From NCBI GenBank assembly GCA_050084985.1, contig JBITNC010000001.1, positions 75,702,001-75,766,000 on the forward strand: a stretch of 64,000 nucleotides of DNA, read 5' to 3'. The notes under the pieces are model-generated. The model saw nothing but the letters and a program-made list of their open reading frames with translations. It was not told where the DNA came from and searched no databases. Shown here piece by piece: positions 32,035 to 44,269 of this stretch. Numbering within the stretch: position 1 is the stretch's first letter; every line of letters begins with the position of its first letter. The position numbers were made by a program, and so were the translations under genes. The stretch is from Nageia nagi (lineage: Eukaryota > Pinophyta).

Positions 32035-34680
32035 TGTGTATATAAAATTATGAACCTAAAATGCAATTTAGACAGATAAATCATTCAACATAATTAATCA
32101 TGAACATATTCGATAATACACATCAATAATAATAACGATATTATATTCTAAAGTATTTGAATACAAAAAGTGAGTTTTTATTGATCTATTTTAATCAGCA
32201 TCGACAGTGATTATTGTGGATCGGTAACAATCAGTGTAGATCGGTAACGATTGAAGCACGACTCTGCATTCTCTTACACCATCATTGTGTTCATTGTAAA
32301 CCTTTGGCCTTTGATATCGATCTGGTGAATCACCATCGACCGATCTTTGAATCATTGATGATCGAATCTGTATGTACTGGAGTAATCTTCATAGAATTTT
32401 TGAAATGTCTTTGTCTATTCCTTGTTGTTTTCTTTCACATTTACTTTCGTCGTTCTTTTCTGTATTGACCCTGCACACAGAAAACAAACAAAACATCAAA
32501 AGCATACCTGCTCATACATATTAATCAGCAAATGAATAACATAATATGGAAATATAATTGATATGAGATTTGCTATTGATCAAGCTTACAACCTTTTGCT
32601 AATAATCTCTTGATTTGATTTCGGTAGAGCTTCGCTACAGTAAGATTGGGTCCATTTGTTCACGTACAAAGCTTCAATTTATAAGCTTCAAGGTTTGTTA
32701 TTCATTTGTTTTGGCGTCCCAAGATTCTGGGTAACCTCTCGAACTAAATTTTGAGATGTTGTTATCTTCCATCTGTATCCATGATTACAAATTATACGTA
32801 CTAGGCTATTCCAGGCTTAGATTTGTTTGTTGTTTAACTGTTCATGGATCATCACCGATTTTTTAGCGATTATATATTAACAGTAGAATGATCGCTCTAT
32901 GGTCATTTTTTAATGACAAGGGTCGTAAGACCACTTGTTTTATATATGTTCGAAAAGATTGATCTAATAATATAATTTTAAAGTATATTCATACATAATA
33001 AATTCTTTATTGAAGCCCCGATGTACTTTACTTGCAATCATGAGTTCATTTTAAGATCCCCGGGAGTTTTTCTAGAGCAAACAAAATAGGCTGGAGTCAG
33101 TAGATAAAGCATTCTGGAATGAAATGATGATGTCACAGAAGAAAGGATAAAGCTCAGTTGTGGAAAAGCCCGAGTTCTGAAAGAGGTGAGGTCAGCAAAA
33201 GATAATCAAAGAAGCTAGAGCCCGTAAATTAAGTGTTCTGGAAGTAAAGCATTTCGAAATAAAATGATGATGTCACAGAGGATAAGATAGTTGCATTTTG
33301 GTAAAGACCGGGTTTCGGAGATGATGAAGTCATCAAGGAATGATCGAATAGCCGGAGCCGGTAAGTAGAGCATTCCAGAAGTATGAAGATGATGTCACGG
33401 GAAGAACGATGTTCACATTTTTGAATGAAATCGGGTCCCGAAGATGATGAGGTCATCAAGGAGTGATCGAATAGCTGGAGCCGGTAAGTAGAGCATTCCG
33501 AAAGTATGAAGATGACATCATGGGAAGAACGATGTTCACATTTTTGAATGAAACTGGGTCTCGAAAGTGATGAGGTCATCAAGGAATGATCAAATAGCCG
33601 GAGCGGTAAGTAGAGCATTCCGGAAGTATGAAGATGACATCATAGGAAGAACAATGTTCACATTTTTGAATGAAACCGGGGTCCCGAAGATGATGAGGTC
33701 ATCAAGGAGTGATCAAATAGCTGGAGCCGGTAAGTAGAGCATTTCAGAAGTATGAAGATGATGTCACAGGAAGAACAATGTTCACATATTTGAATGAAAC
33801 CGGGTCCCGAAAGTGATGAGGTCATCAAGGAATGATCAAATAGCCAGAGCCGGTAAGTAAAGCATTCTAAAATGTAGAGACGAGGCCGGTGAGAGATCAA
33901 ATCATAGTTATCAAGAAGCCGTATCATCTACAATCTGCCCTATTTTTGTAATATTCTACCAAGTAGTGTATGTAGGTAGTATCAGTTAATCTTGAAGCCG
34001 TTTTTGTAAACGTTTCTGTTCTGCAATTCTTGTAACTATCGTTACTGTAGTATAAGGATATGAAAATAAAGTGAAAGAAGGGTCAGAAACCTAGTATTGC
34101 TCTTTACATTTGTTCTTGAAGACCTATAGTTTTTATCAGTAATATGAAACCATCTTAACCTTTCTTGTCTAGCACTCGTAATTATCATTCTTAATTTGGT
34201 TACATCGTGGCAACTTGGCTTGTTTCCTGAATGATAATTATGAGTTGCTAATATAACTATGTCTGCTACCTGGTAGAGTAAAGCTAGGAAACTATTAGAG
34301 AGTGAAAGCTTGTACTGTAGCTGCTACACTAGATTCAGGCCAAGGTTTCACACACTGTGAAAGCCCGCGCTGAACTAGTGATCCACCTTTACTTTCTCTC
34401 TTGTTACCCTAAGCTTTTTGCTTAAATTCCTCACACTCTAATCCTTTTTATTTCCTTTCCTATTACTTTTTCTACGCCCCATAGATAAGGAACCGGCCTT
34501 CTCCGGAGATCAGACTATCCCATAGTCTGTTCTTGATTTACTTTGGTTAAGATTGTTCACGACGCATATATTACACAATCTTAATCAACAATTATTTTAA
34601 TGTGATATATATTAGAAAAAATACTTGCTTTATTTATTTATTTATTAAATTAAAGATAGGGTTTATTTTGAGTGTCTACA
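32035..34680 (-). repeat. 5' LTR of the 17.7-kb element (right copy)
   Basis: 2646 bp, homologous to 16937-19593 and ending CTACA directly before GATAT. It keeps more CG dinucleotides than the left copy. Open frames on either strand (for example 32214-32468 and 33229-33618) are mirrored in the other LTR and are LTR sequence, not genes. It would contain the element promoter; no single TATA box stands out. Confidence 0.92.
33240..33870. repeat. 123-bp tandem repeats inside the right LTR
   Basis: Same array as 18139-18775, with more intact CG sites (for example CCGGAGCCGGTAAG and CACGGGAAGAACGATG). Five units are readable; one has lost a base in GAGC-GGTAAG (about 33600) and another gained a G at about 33680. 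Confidence 0.88.
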
Positions 34681-34685
34681 GATAT
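34681..34685. repeat. right target-site duplication GATAT
   Basis: Identical to 16932-16936 and directly follows the LTR end CTACA. Confidence 0.9.
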
Positions 34686-34850
34686 GATTCATGCATGCAT
34701 ACCTTTTGTGATGATGTAATACTGTAAAGTGAGTGAACCCTACCAACACTAACAGATGGTAGTTAAACTTTAAATATCTAATCTCATATGCACATAGAAC
34801 ATGACTTATGCATCCATCAACATGCCTTTCACGATGGGGGGAATTCAGGA
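34681..34850. repeat. host repeat unit split by the retrotransposon, plus a second copy
   Basis: The bases left of the element (GTTAAACTTTAAACATTTAA, TCTCGTATGTGCATGAGATAT) and right of it (GATTCATGCATGCATACC, TTTTGTGATG) join into a unit that recurs whole at 34762-34840 (GTTAAACTTTAAATATCTAA, TCTCATATGCACAT, GACTTATGCATCCATC, CACGATG). Without the element the copies would lie about 115 bp apart, continuing the array at 16.1-16.8 kb. Confidence 0.65.
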
Positions 34851-35064
34851 TGTTAGATAGCTTTCACAAAAAAAAATTATGATATCTTTGACTCCAAGGT
34901 GAACTCTATGGAAGGATTGAATAGATTAAAACCCAAAAAGATCCATTTGAATTGACCCACTCTTTATGTTATTCAATATTATTATAAATTGACAACACAC
35001 TCTCTGTAACTTTGTCCACATTAAAACTTCAGTTCTGGGGTACTCCCATGAGATAAAACGAAAA

Positions 35065-35508
35065 GGCATTGGCTATCTAGCCTCCAAAATTCCCCTTTCG
35101 TATCGTGATAAGTCTGACATTATCAGATGTCATAAACAAGCATTAGTAGGGTCTACAAATTTTTTTCAATGCGGGGGTTAATTCCACTTCGTTTAACTCC
35201 TTTCTAGGGGTTAAACAAAATGGGATTAACCCTCTTTCTATTTTAAATAGAAACCATGTCATGTGTGTTTTGTGTTGCAACCAATGGTATGCTAATCAAA
35301 ATAGTGGAATTTTCTATCATAAACATAAATTCGAATCCTTGTAAGATTATTTTAACAACTACTAGATCCAACACTTAATTTTTTTTTACATTTTTTATAA
35401 TCGTAATTCAATTAACTTAAAAAAGATAAACAAAAATTTCTCAAAATTCACACCATATCATATGTATCAGAAGTAGAGGGGAATTATGGAGGCTAGATAG
35501 CCAACGCC
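35065..35508. mobile_element. small terminal-inverted-repeat element (MITE-like), 444 bp
   Basis: The ends 35065-35096 and 35477-35508 are inverted copies matching at 30 of 32 bases (GGC[AG]TTGGCTATCTAGCC then TCC[AT]AATTCCCCT, with two mismatches). There is no ORF. TAAAAC occurs just outside both ends but is offset by five bases on the left, so the target duplication and superfamily stay open. A strong hairpin lies inside. Confidence 0.65.
35175..35232. repeat. 26-bp-stem hairpin inside the TIR element
   Basis: GGGTTAATTCCACTTCGTTT then AACTCC (35175-35200) pairs with GGGGTTAAAC and AAAATGGGATTAACCC (35207-35232) across a six-base loop TTTCTA. Four mismatches or wobble positions. Confidence 0.75.
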
Positions 35509-35539
35509 TAAAACTTTGTCCAGAAAACTAAGTATACGG

Positions 35540-35765
35540 ATACCACGTTGAAAACACTGCCCCCGTCAGCAACGGATTTTCGGAAATTCGTCAGCAACGC
35601 ATTTTGGGAACATCAAACGCGATGGATATTGTCGTGAATCCAATCCAGGCAATCCCGCTTTTCGTCCGGTCAAATATTTATCTTGTTTTACGGATTTTTT
35701 TAGGGCGTTGGCCCGTGGAAGGTGATGTACTGATGTTCCACCTACTACACCGATCAAGCTTGTAC
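35540..35765. other. GC-richer island with a short minus-strand ORF
   Basis: This stretch has many CG dinucleotides, unlike the surrounding DNA, and repeats CGTCAGCAACG.ATTTT at 35565 and 35590. A 63-codon frame on the - strand (35757 to 35566) has basic, unrecognised text. It could be a promoter or first-exon region of a lost gene, or a younger insertion with less methylation decay. I do not call a gene. Confidence 0.35.
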
Positions 35766-36413
35766 AAATAAAAACTTCAGTTTAACGTAATACCACCAGA
35801 AGGAATGCACGATTTGAGGATGTTGAAATTTTTGCTATGTCTTAAACTGACAATCTTTCAAACGTGAAAGAATATAATATAAAGTTCTATTAAATTATCG
35901 TCGAAAAAATGAAGTGTAGATTTTGAATAATTTTTACCGAAGAAATATTTTAGCACGATTCTCCCTACGCTGATGCTAACTTTAGATGCTTCATCACTGT
36001 AAGTTCACTATTAATGAGGCTTGTTAAGTAGCTTCTTATGGCCATTTGGATTTCGTTATGGTCACAATCTTCCATTAAAGGATTATTGTAAATAAGAATT
36101 CGTCTAAAGAAAATTGCATACCATTCAGCGTATGTTTTGAGTAAGAATCATAAAGTATCTTTCTGAAAGTTTTATTCAAACTATTTTCATGAATAAAGTT
36201 TCAGAAATGAAGATGAGAGAAGCACACCATAAACTTGGAGTGATTTCTTTATTCTTTTTTAGTGTTTAAATTTACTCCTGAAACGCTTTCTCAATGGATT
36301 ATTGCTTCTTTTCTAATCACTAATCTCAGAAAATATTTTTGGAATGCTTTTGAACCTTCCTTGGTATAACGTCATCCCACTCCATGTCCTCCTTTAACCT
36401 TATCATCCTTTTC

Positions 36414-36575
36414 ATACCTTGAAAAGTTAATATGCTAGGCTTGGACAAGCATTATGATTCAACGCGGATGATAGGTGGCAGTTTAATGGTTTTGATACCT
36501 TGAAAAAGTTATATGCTAGGCTTGGACAAGCTTCATGATTGAACGTGGATGGTAGGTGGTAGTTTAATGGTTTGT
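36414..36575. repeat. 81-bp tandem duplication
   Basis: ATACCTTGAAAA.GTTA.ATGC, TAGGCTTGGACAAGC, ATGATT.AACG.GGATG and TAGGTGG.AGTTTAATGGTTT occur at 36414 and again at 36495, with about eight differences. Confidence 0.85.
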
Positions 36576-36759
36576 TTTAGTTTCATTTTGAATTTCAAAC
36601 ATAATCTAGTGTGGTAAAAGTTGTTTAGTACAAAATATTGAATTAAAATGCTTTTTTTTTTAAGTGTTGGTATGGAGGATTCAGTTTTGTCTTATTACAA
36701 TTTATAAGTATTCATAAGAGTTAAAATTTTTCTATGAAGTATTTTCTTATTCAAATTTC

Positions 36760-37650
36760 AACTTCTTTACAATTTTTTATATTATTTTTTTTTTAAAGTT
36801 TTATATATTTAAATTTTAAAATACTTCTATTCCAAATGAATGTATTTTATAATTATCATATTCTATTGAATATATTTCACATTTAATGAGTTATTATATT
36901 TTATGTAAGTTATACGGGATATCATCTTTATTTTTTTATTTATGATAGTCATTTTCAAAATTTTATTATATACATATATAAGTATACTTTATGAAGTAAA
37001 ATCTAAATAAACAAAAGCTAGATATTTAGAGTAAATGTGATCAAAATAAAAATATATTCTAGTTTAATGCTTATTACTAATATTGTTTGAGAAGCTTCTT
37101 GAGTTATTCCTATGAATACCATTGTTTCCCATTTTTACTATTTCATGTCTTTCTCATGCACTTTTATGAATGCTACAAGCTTTGTCAATGCATGACCTCG
37201 AATGTATAATAAGATAATAGTATTATCTATACATAAAAAAAAAGTCATCCAATATCATAAATGAGACTATTCAAATTTTTAATAAAAACAACAAATCATT
37301 CCTAATGCATTGTAATTTAAGTTATCATATTTAAGTTCATATATAATATTTGTATCATAAATATTTAAATGAAGAAAATCTCAAAATAGCATCATGAAAG
37401 AAGGATAACTTCATGTAAGTATAGGTTTTATCTATTGCATGAAATGTAGTCTAATACATAGTTCTAGAGAAGATGTTAAAAAAGTGTTTGTGCTTTAGTG
37501 ATATTTGATTCAAGTAAAACATTTTTATGGAATAAGATTGGATCTCAAGGTTTTTAATATTGGAACAACATAAACATAATGTTTATTTATATTAGATTTA
37601 TAAGCATAATGATATTTTGAACTAGGTATGAAGAAGATTGCAATAACGTA
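36760..37650. repeat. old dispersed repeat, copy 1
   Basis: It shares ordered blocks with 44270-45060 in the same orientation: TCATGTCTTTCTCATG / TACAAGCT..[AG]TCAATGCATGA, AATATTTGT[AG]TCATAAATAT, and GAAAGAAGGATA[AG]CTTCAT followed by TATCTATT. Many gaps. Nature unknown; possibly remains of LTRs, since the two copies enclose 6.6 kb. Confidence 0.55.
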
Positions 37651-37688
37651 TGCTAGAGTAAATTGAAATAAAATATGAATCTTGGTAA

Positions 37689-37917
<229 letters not shown>

Positions 37918-37919
37918 TG

Positions 37920-39040
37920 TTAGTTTTTCTAATCAATCAAGGTTTTATTAAGAAGAAAAAGAAATGGATGAAGGAAAGATCAACATATGGAAAATAATTA
38001 TTATTTAGTTAATTTGTAATAAAAAAAGTGTTAAAATCATATGTAATAAATTTACAAATATTTTAATAGGTTGGATTGATTAATATTGCGAACCCTTAAA
38101 TCATGAACAACATCTCAAATAAAAATGGTTGTCTAAAATACTTTGATTAACATAACCCCTTCATATAATAATAAATTAAAATTACAAATAAAATAATTCA
38201 AATAATTTAGAGAAATGATAATATATAAAATAATCTAAAATTAGCCTACTATAAAAATATCATTAATCCAAAACTTAAACATCCAACCTATCCACATAAA
38301 ATTTTGAACCTTAAAAAGAAACTTGCAATTACAAAATTAAAAAATAATTCACATGATCTTCATATTGGTAAGTGAGCAATACCTAAAACATCATGGGATA
38401 AAATAATTTGTAATTTTTCTAACCTAGATGCCATAGAAGATGAGAATTCAATTTTATCCTTTTTTGTCCACTTTAAAAAGATATTAGACAAACCTACAAA
38501 GATATTTGTAATTATAGTTTGATCCCCTATTTCTTGGTTAAACTTTGATAGGTCCTATAAACCAATGGGTTTAAAAGGATGTTAAAAGACTTATCTTATA
38601 TAAAAACTTGACTATGTATTAAAAGCTAATTAATTAATACATTATAGTATACTAATAATTAGGTTCTGTAAAGTGATGTAAAGGTAAATGAGTGTAAAGA
38701 AGAAGGTTTAAGAGAAAGAGATAGTTCATGATAATATTTCTTATGTTAATTTTAATATTTGGTTTCGATATTTTGATCCATAATTAGATATCACTTTTAT
38801 AATAAAAAATATCAACTATAGTAGCCATGTTGAATTTGATGCATGATGATACAAAATTCACCTTTATAGGTATAATCCTTAATCATTGGTCAAATATGAA
38901 GCTCATTGTCCAAGTAGTTGAAATGAATATTATAAAAATAAACATATTAGTAAAATGATAACTAGTTATGATAGGGATGCATGGATTAGGAATAAGCATT
39001 TAAATATATATATTTGATATATATTTATTTCTGAACAAAC
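37920..39040. other. AT-rich sequence with a short duplicated block
   Basis: AACTTTGATA.GT..TATAAA followed by AATGGGTTTAAAA.GATGTT and AAAAGA.TTATCTTAT occurs at about 38546 and 39030. The second copy leads into the LINE below. Nothing else is recognised. Confidence 0.5.
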
Positions 39041-39127
39041 TTTGATATGTTATAAAAACTAATGGGTTTAAAAAGATGTTAAAAGATTTATCTTATTCTA
39101 TATTTATAGAAATTACTGCAATAATCT

Positions 39128-40005
39128 TTTTTATCCAAAGTAGATATATCCTTGATAATGTTCTAGCAATTTGGGAAGAAATGGAATGAGAAAGAGCCTT
39201 AGAATAAGATATTTTATTTATCAAGATTGATTTTGAGAAAGACTATGATAAAATAAAATGGTATTTAATTACTTCTATGTTACAGGTTCTTGATTTTGGT
39301 TATTTATTTTTTTAAAATTTTATTCATATGATTTTCAAGAATTCTTTAATTGTTCTTACATTAAATAAAATCCAATATGAAAGCATTATTCTTGGAAAAT
39401 TAGAAAGACAAGGTTGTTCTATTTCCCTCTCTCTCTCTCTCTTCATTATGGTAGCTAAGTATTTTGGTTATCTTCTAGCTAATAAAGTATGCCAAGGCAA
39501 AATTTATAGCATTTCCCTCTTGAATTCTAACCAACATCTTCTCAATGGTCACTTCATTGATTATTATTTTTTTGTTGTGAGAGAGCATAAGCAATCAATG
39601 TATTTTGTTATTAAGTGTCTCAATATTTTCTTCCTTGCCTCTGATTTTAGTGTTCAATGGTAAAAAACATCTTTCTATAGATAATTTTTTTAAGCCCTTA
39701 CTTGATTCTCTCCTCCAATTCCAATGGTCTTGGATCCAACCTAGGGATATTTCCAAGTTTTAAGGTATTCCCTTTTCCTTTCAAGGTTCTCATACTCAAT
39801 TATGGCATTATGTTATGTAAAAAGTTTAAAAAAGCTATCTTATTAGTCTTCTAAGAAGTTCTGTTTAGCAAGTAAGCACCAAATTTTCTCTAAAGTTTTG
39901 GCTTCTACTCATGTTTATTACTCTTCCTGTTGGACTCCTTCTAAAGCATTTTATAAGAAGCTTGAGAAGTTTCTCAAGGATATTTTATGGTTAAAATTAT
40001 GTAAC
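39128..40005 (+). pseudogene. LINE reverse transcriptase with destroyed catalytic box
   Basis: Motifs in order are FIQSRYILDNVLAIWEEME, LFIKIDFEKDYDKIKWY, FGYL, an altered [IR]RQGCPLSP box (LERQGCSISLSLFIMVA), KIYSISLLNSNQH and NGHFIDYYFFVV, where LINEs have FADD. The metal-binding aspartates are therefore lost (ADD to IDY). An open 111-codon stretch (39328-39663) covers the palm. Downstream text FSVQW, WIQPRDISKF, GIPFSFQGSHTQLWH and a YYSSCWAPSKAF-like phrase continues the connection domain to about 40005. The enzyme would carry out target-primed reverse transcription; this copy cannot. Confidence 0.8.
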
Positions 40006-40955
40006 ATAAGGGCTTGTAACGAGTCTAAATATTGTCAATTTATGCAACGGATCTAAAACCTCCATTCTTGTGTTCGACCTAGAACCTCCATTCTTGCATC
40101 TGATCTAGATGGAATCCATAACTACTATCAGTTTGGAAATTCAATTCCAATCATTTCATTTAACCTGTTTAGTCCCTCCAATCCTCCATCTGATCCAAAT
40201 CCTATCAAGAACCTTCATTTCTAAAACCATTTTGTATATTTACAACTAATATGACACATTACAATTTTTCCAATTCGAGTTGTGATGTTGGTAAAAAATG
40301 ATACTCTTTCACAAAGACAAAGAACATCATATCATATTTTAACCAACCATAAATAATGCAATAAACAACACGAGGCAAAGAAGGTACATAATACATATTA
40401 ATGTCCTAGGTTATTTATTAATTTTACTCTTTATTTTAGATATTTTTCAACATAATAAAAGTAGAAATGTTCTCTAAATAAAATACACCTACTAATGATG
40501 ATATGACATCACTTGAAGAAGATATTTATGATGATGAAATGTCAGATGATTTAGATCCAAAAAATATTACCAATGAACCAAAATTTCCTAACAAGAATAA
40601 GGAATGACATAAGATATCAAGAATATACTAATGGCAAGAAGTCTTTGAATAGAAATAGAAAAAGTAAATAGATTGTAGGTATAGCATTTTGGCTCAATTG
40701 GGTATCAATATTTTCTTAAATGTTGAACCTGTAGATCTAGAAAATAGTTTGGAAGAGCCAACTAATTATATGTGCATTTTTTTGCAATTGGAGAAAAAAA
40801 CAAAAAACATAAAATGCAACTAAAGTTAGATACACTTGAGAAATATTAAAAATAATTGCTTCTATTTTAGACTTCTATTCCAAGTTTTCTAGGGATTGGA
40901 TCCTATAGTAGTTCTTCAAACAATTTGATGGTCTAAAATAGAAGATAAATCTACT
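40006..40955. other. probable insertion within the LINE
   Basis: Coding similarity to LINE ORF2 stops at about 40005 and resumes near 40960. The stretch holds a small tandem repeat (ACCTCCATTCTTG at 40058 and 40086) and an acidic-looking fragment near 40498-40560 (DDMTSLEEDIYDDEMSDDL), which might be part of an unknown coding sequence. No element ends were found. Confidence 0.4.
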
Positions 40956-40959
40956 TATG

Positions 40960-41530
40960 ATGTGGTAATTTATAAAATCCCTTTTTCTATCTAGAGCAAA
41001 ATGTAAAGGTAATTCCAAATACCATGGTTGATGGAAATTGGTTTTGGCTTAAAAATATTCCTTTTGGACCATAATTAAAAGGTCATTTATTCTACAATTA
41101 TCTCTCTCCTCATATTGCCACATTCGATATTCTCATTGAGAGGTGGGATTTAGTTTCTTCTCCTTCTAGGTGGATTATTCAATTTAAAATGGTTTGGGAA
41201 TCCTATATTAACCTAATGATAACTTTTTTTTTTGGAATTTAATACATCAAGTGTTACCTTTGGGGCACTGCTTAAAACACTTGGGGGTTGAGAATCCAAC
41301 TTCTTACTTTTGTGGTGAACCTAAGGACTTTTGCATTTATTCTAGAGTTATAAGCATGCCACACATGCTTAGGGTTAGCTTCTTTCCCTTTTTAGGCCTT
41401 TCATGTTAAACTCTTTCTCCTAACCTCATGCTATTTTTGGAAGACACCATTGATTTTTCTAAATACTTGAATGTTATGTAGAACGTTTTTAGAATCAAAA
41501 CTCTATTTCATTTTTGGAATATACAAAACA
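40960..41530 (+). pseudogene. LINE ORF2 C-terminal (zf-RVT-like) region
   Basis: The text WNLIHQVLPLGHCLKHLGVE, then NPTSYFCGEPKDF, resembles the W..I...LP.G..L..LGV....C..CG..E phrase of the domain at the end of plant LINE ORF2. SKYLNVM and LFHFWNIQNK follow. One of the cysteine positions is changed to serine/tyrosine. It probably belongs to the RT piece upstream. Confidence 0.6.
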
Positions 41531-42002
41531 AAGTGAATTTCATTTAGTAATAAGTTTCAATTTCCTTTCTATTTGTTGATAAATATGGTATCTTTATGAT
41601 TTTTGGTTGAATACATAAGTGGAAGTGGAAAAATTCAATGTGAAGCTTTAACATTTATGGAGTTTGATAGATCATTAGGGGAATGTTAAATGTACATCAT
41701 GAGCCAGACTGTTCTCAATCCTTTGTCCAAGGGACGTTCTAGGTTACGCTCATAGTCATGTTGAGGCTTGCATCCCTATCTTATGAATTCTTCCACTAGT
41801 AGATATTGGTCATAGCCCTCAAGCCCCCATGTCCCAAGAATATAAACATCAATATAAGGAGTTCCTCATGTCACACTAGTAGTTGGGATGTTCATCCAAT
41901 GGACTCTAAATATGTTACTAGTTGGAGAGATGTTGTTGCAACTACCATTGTCCCTAGGGAATTTAAAGATAGACATCAACTATGTAATATTATTTAAATA
42001 TA

Positions 42003-42408
42003 TTTAGTCATTTAGAACATTTTAAATAATATTATTTACTTGTATTCAATTTTAAGAGTTAAATACATTATTTTGATAAGTATGTATAATTACATCAATT
42101 CTTAATTTATATAGGAAATAAACATAAACAAATAGTTAAAATATGTAAATAATATTATTTAAATAACTTATTTAGACAACTGAGACATCAATGACTTCTT
42201 AAATATATTTAGTCATTTAGCCATTACTTAGACAACTAAGACATCAATGACTTCTTAAATATATTTAGTCATTTAGAACATTTTAAATAATATTATTTAC
42301 TTGTATTCTATTTTAAGAGTTAAATACATTATTTTGATAAATATGTATAATTACATCAATTCTTAATTTATATAGGAAATAAACATCAAAAAATAGTTAA
42401 AATATGTA
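42003..42408. repeat. two nearly identical 145-bp copies plus a 53-bp duplication
   Basis: TTAGTCATTTAGAACATTTT and about 125 following bases occur at 42003 and 42264 with only a few differences. Between them ACTTCTTAAATATATTTAGTC in a 53-bp block occurs at 42168 and 42226. High identity suggests recent local duplication. Confidence 0.85.
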
Positions 42409-42409
42409 A

Positions 42410-44265
42410 GCATCTTTTTATGTATCTATAAACATCAAATAAATTATACAAAATAGTCTACATACTTATATTAAATATCAAGTAAGATTTTGATAATAAT
42501 AATACTAAAAAAAACATTAGAGTTGTATTTTTAAATTTGTATTTTAAAGATAAATGTAAAGGATGTAGATTTGAATCTAACCAAGGATTAAATATGTGTA
42601 AAAAATAGCTATAATTAATATAAATGCACTTAGTTGAATTATGTAGGCATTCAGATTAATATTAGATATCATTAAAAGGATAAGTAATTAATTACTTTTA
42701 CATACAACATCTTCAATATGTAAACTATAAAATATAAAATTATGGGTAAATCAAACATATATATTAGATTATTTCATAGGAAGATCTAGTTAAGTATTGT
42801 CAAATATAAATGGTAAGTTCTCGTTATTTAATTAAATGCATGAATTTGAAAAATTTAAACAAAATTGATAATTGTATGGATAATAGAAGATATTAAATAC
42901 AAAATATTTGATATTAAATAATTTATATCTTGATGTTGAGGTAAAATATTATATCTAAATTAAGTTTTTGATCAAGTTTATTATAAGAAAAATTTGTAAA
43001 AGTATAGATATTTTTAGAAATTTTAAAATATATTAAAACAATTTTGAATAACACATAATACTAAAATATGTAATACCAGAAATGTGTATAAATTTGAAAT
43101 GACATTTAAGTCCAAACTTGAAGTTTATATTGAAATATGGATCCCTAACATTCTTTTTATAAGAACATTGCATTTACGCATCAAAACTCATCATAGACAT
43201 TGATAGGTTTTTTACTCAATATGCATTATATTTTTATGTAGTAAAGTATCTTAATAAATGGTTTTTATATAGATATAAGAAGAATAATATTTACAATATA
43301 CAAATCTTTATAAGCTTATGTGAACTAATTCGTATATAAAAATTCTTCCAACCAATTACTCTTAAACCTTGTCTTTCAACAATCACTCTTGAACTTTCTT
43401 CTTTTAGGAACATAGAGAGATGTAAAAGTAAAGCTTTATGGTATTAGGGTAACCTTATAGTATTGATTGTACAATATCAATTTATGCACTATAATAAATT
43501 AACAAAATCAAGTAATTACATACATCTATACTAACTCATTGTCTTTCAAGTATAATGTAAAATATTGATATTAAAACATTTGAAAAATATATTCACTTCA
43601 TTATGAAGTAAAAACCCACTCTTTATATCTCAACATGATTCTCATATCATTGATCCACTTTAGAAAAATATCATTATTCAAATGAAAATGAAATGAACAT
43701 AGTATTATCTAAAAGTTCATATTTATATAATAATAAAATAGGTATAGTTCTATTATACATTCCATTATGAATAATGTAAAAGTTCCCCAATAATGATTCT
43801 TATATAGGATAAGATTTATACCAATATTTTTTATTCAAATTTATCTTTTAAGTTTTATCTTCATAAATTCATTTTCTTGTCAAGGATAACTATTATGTAA
43901 AATATGAAGATAGTGCATTTTCTAAGATCCAATATGAGAGTTAATCATTCTCATAAATAATTATTTACCAAAATATCAATATTTAGAAGGAAATATTCTT
44001 ATAGGAACCTTCAAGATTGCATTGATTTATTGGGCTTTTATATGGAATTTATTTCAAAGAATGATTTCTAGAATTCATTCACTTCTTTTCTAATTATTGG
44101 CATGTTTAATAATTTATATGTTTCCTAATTATTTTGGAATAACTTTTTGAATTAATCTATCTTATTTAATATTTATTTTATTCACTATTACAATTAAAAA
44201 TAAATCTTCTTTTCCACCTACAATGTTGGTGCATTATACCCATATTCAATATGCTTCATTTTAAG
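42410..44265. other. AT-rich sequence, nothing recognised
   Basis: Both strands were read for coding text, terminal repeats and tandem structure; nothing could be supported. Confidence 0.55.
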
Positions 44266-44269
44266 GAAG

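Larger units (their letters stand above)
16937..34680 (-). mobile_element. complete Ty3/gypsy-type LTR retrotransposon, Tat-like, 17.7 kb
   Basis: Two LTRs of about 2.65 kb in direct orientation begin TGTG and end CTACA at both copies and are flanked by GATAT. Strand is set by a primer-binding site beginning TGG next to the right LTR and a purine tract next to the left LTR, both on the - strand; the 5' LTR is therefore the right one. A gag-like start (MVQTRSM) is at 30569. The great length, long leader, large LTRs and an extra antisense ORF before the 3' LTR fit the Tat lineage, but the pol sequence cannot be read, so the lineage is inferred. LTRs differ by my rough eye estimate at several percent, mostly transitions, so this is not a very recent insertion. 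Confidence 0.88.
39050..42000 (+). mobile_element. decayed L1-type LINE (RT and C-terminal domain)
   Basis: RT text from 39128 to about 40005 and C-terminal text from about 40960 to 41530 lie on the same strand in ORF2 order. The 0.95 kb between them does not read as LINE and is probably an insertion. No 5' part (ORF1, endonuclease) is recognisable. Borders are approximate and no tail or target duplication was found. Confidence 0.72.

Noticed and set aside
33229-33927. Minus-strand frames of 129 and 89 codons with the same repeats
   Set aside because: Same LTR repeat array in the right LTR; not a gene.
35245-35345. tRNA- or SINE-like stretch with a TTCGAATCC box
   Set aside because: The B-box-like word is present but no matching A box at the proper spacing, acceptor stem or terminator; it lies inside the TIR element.
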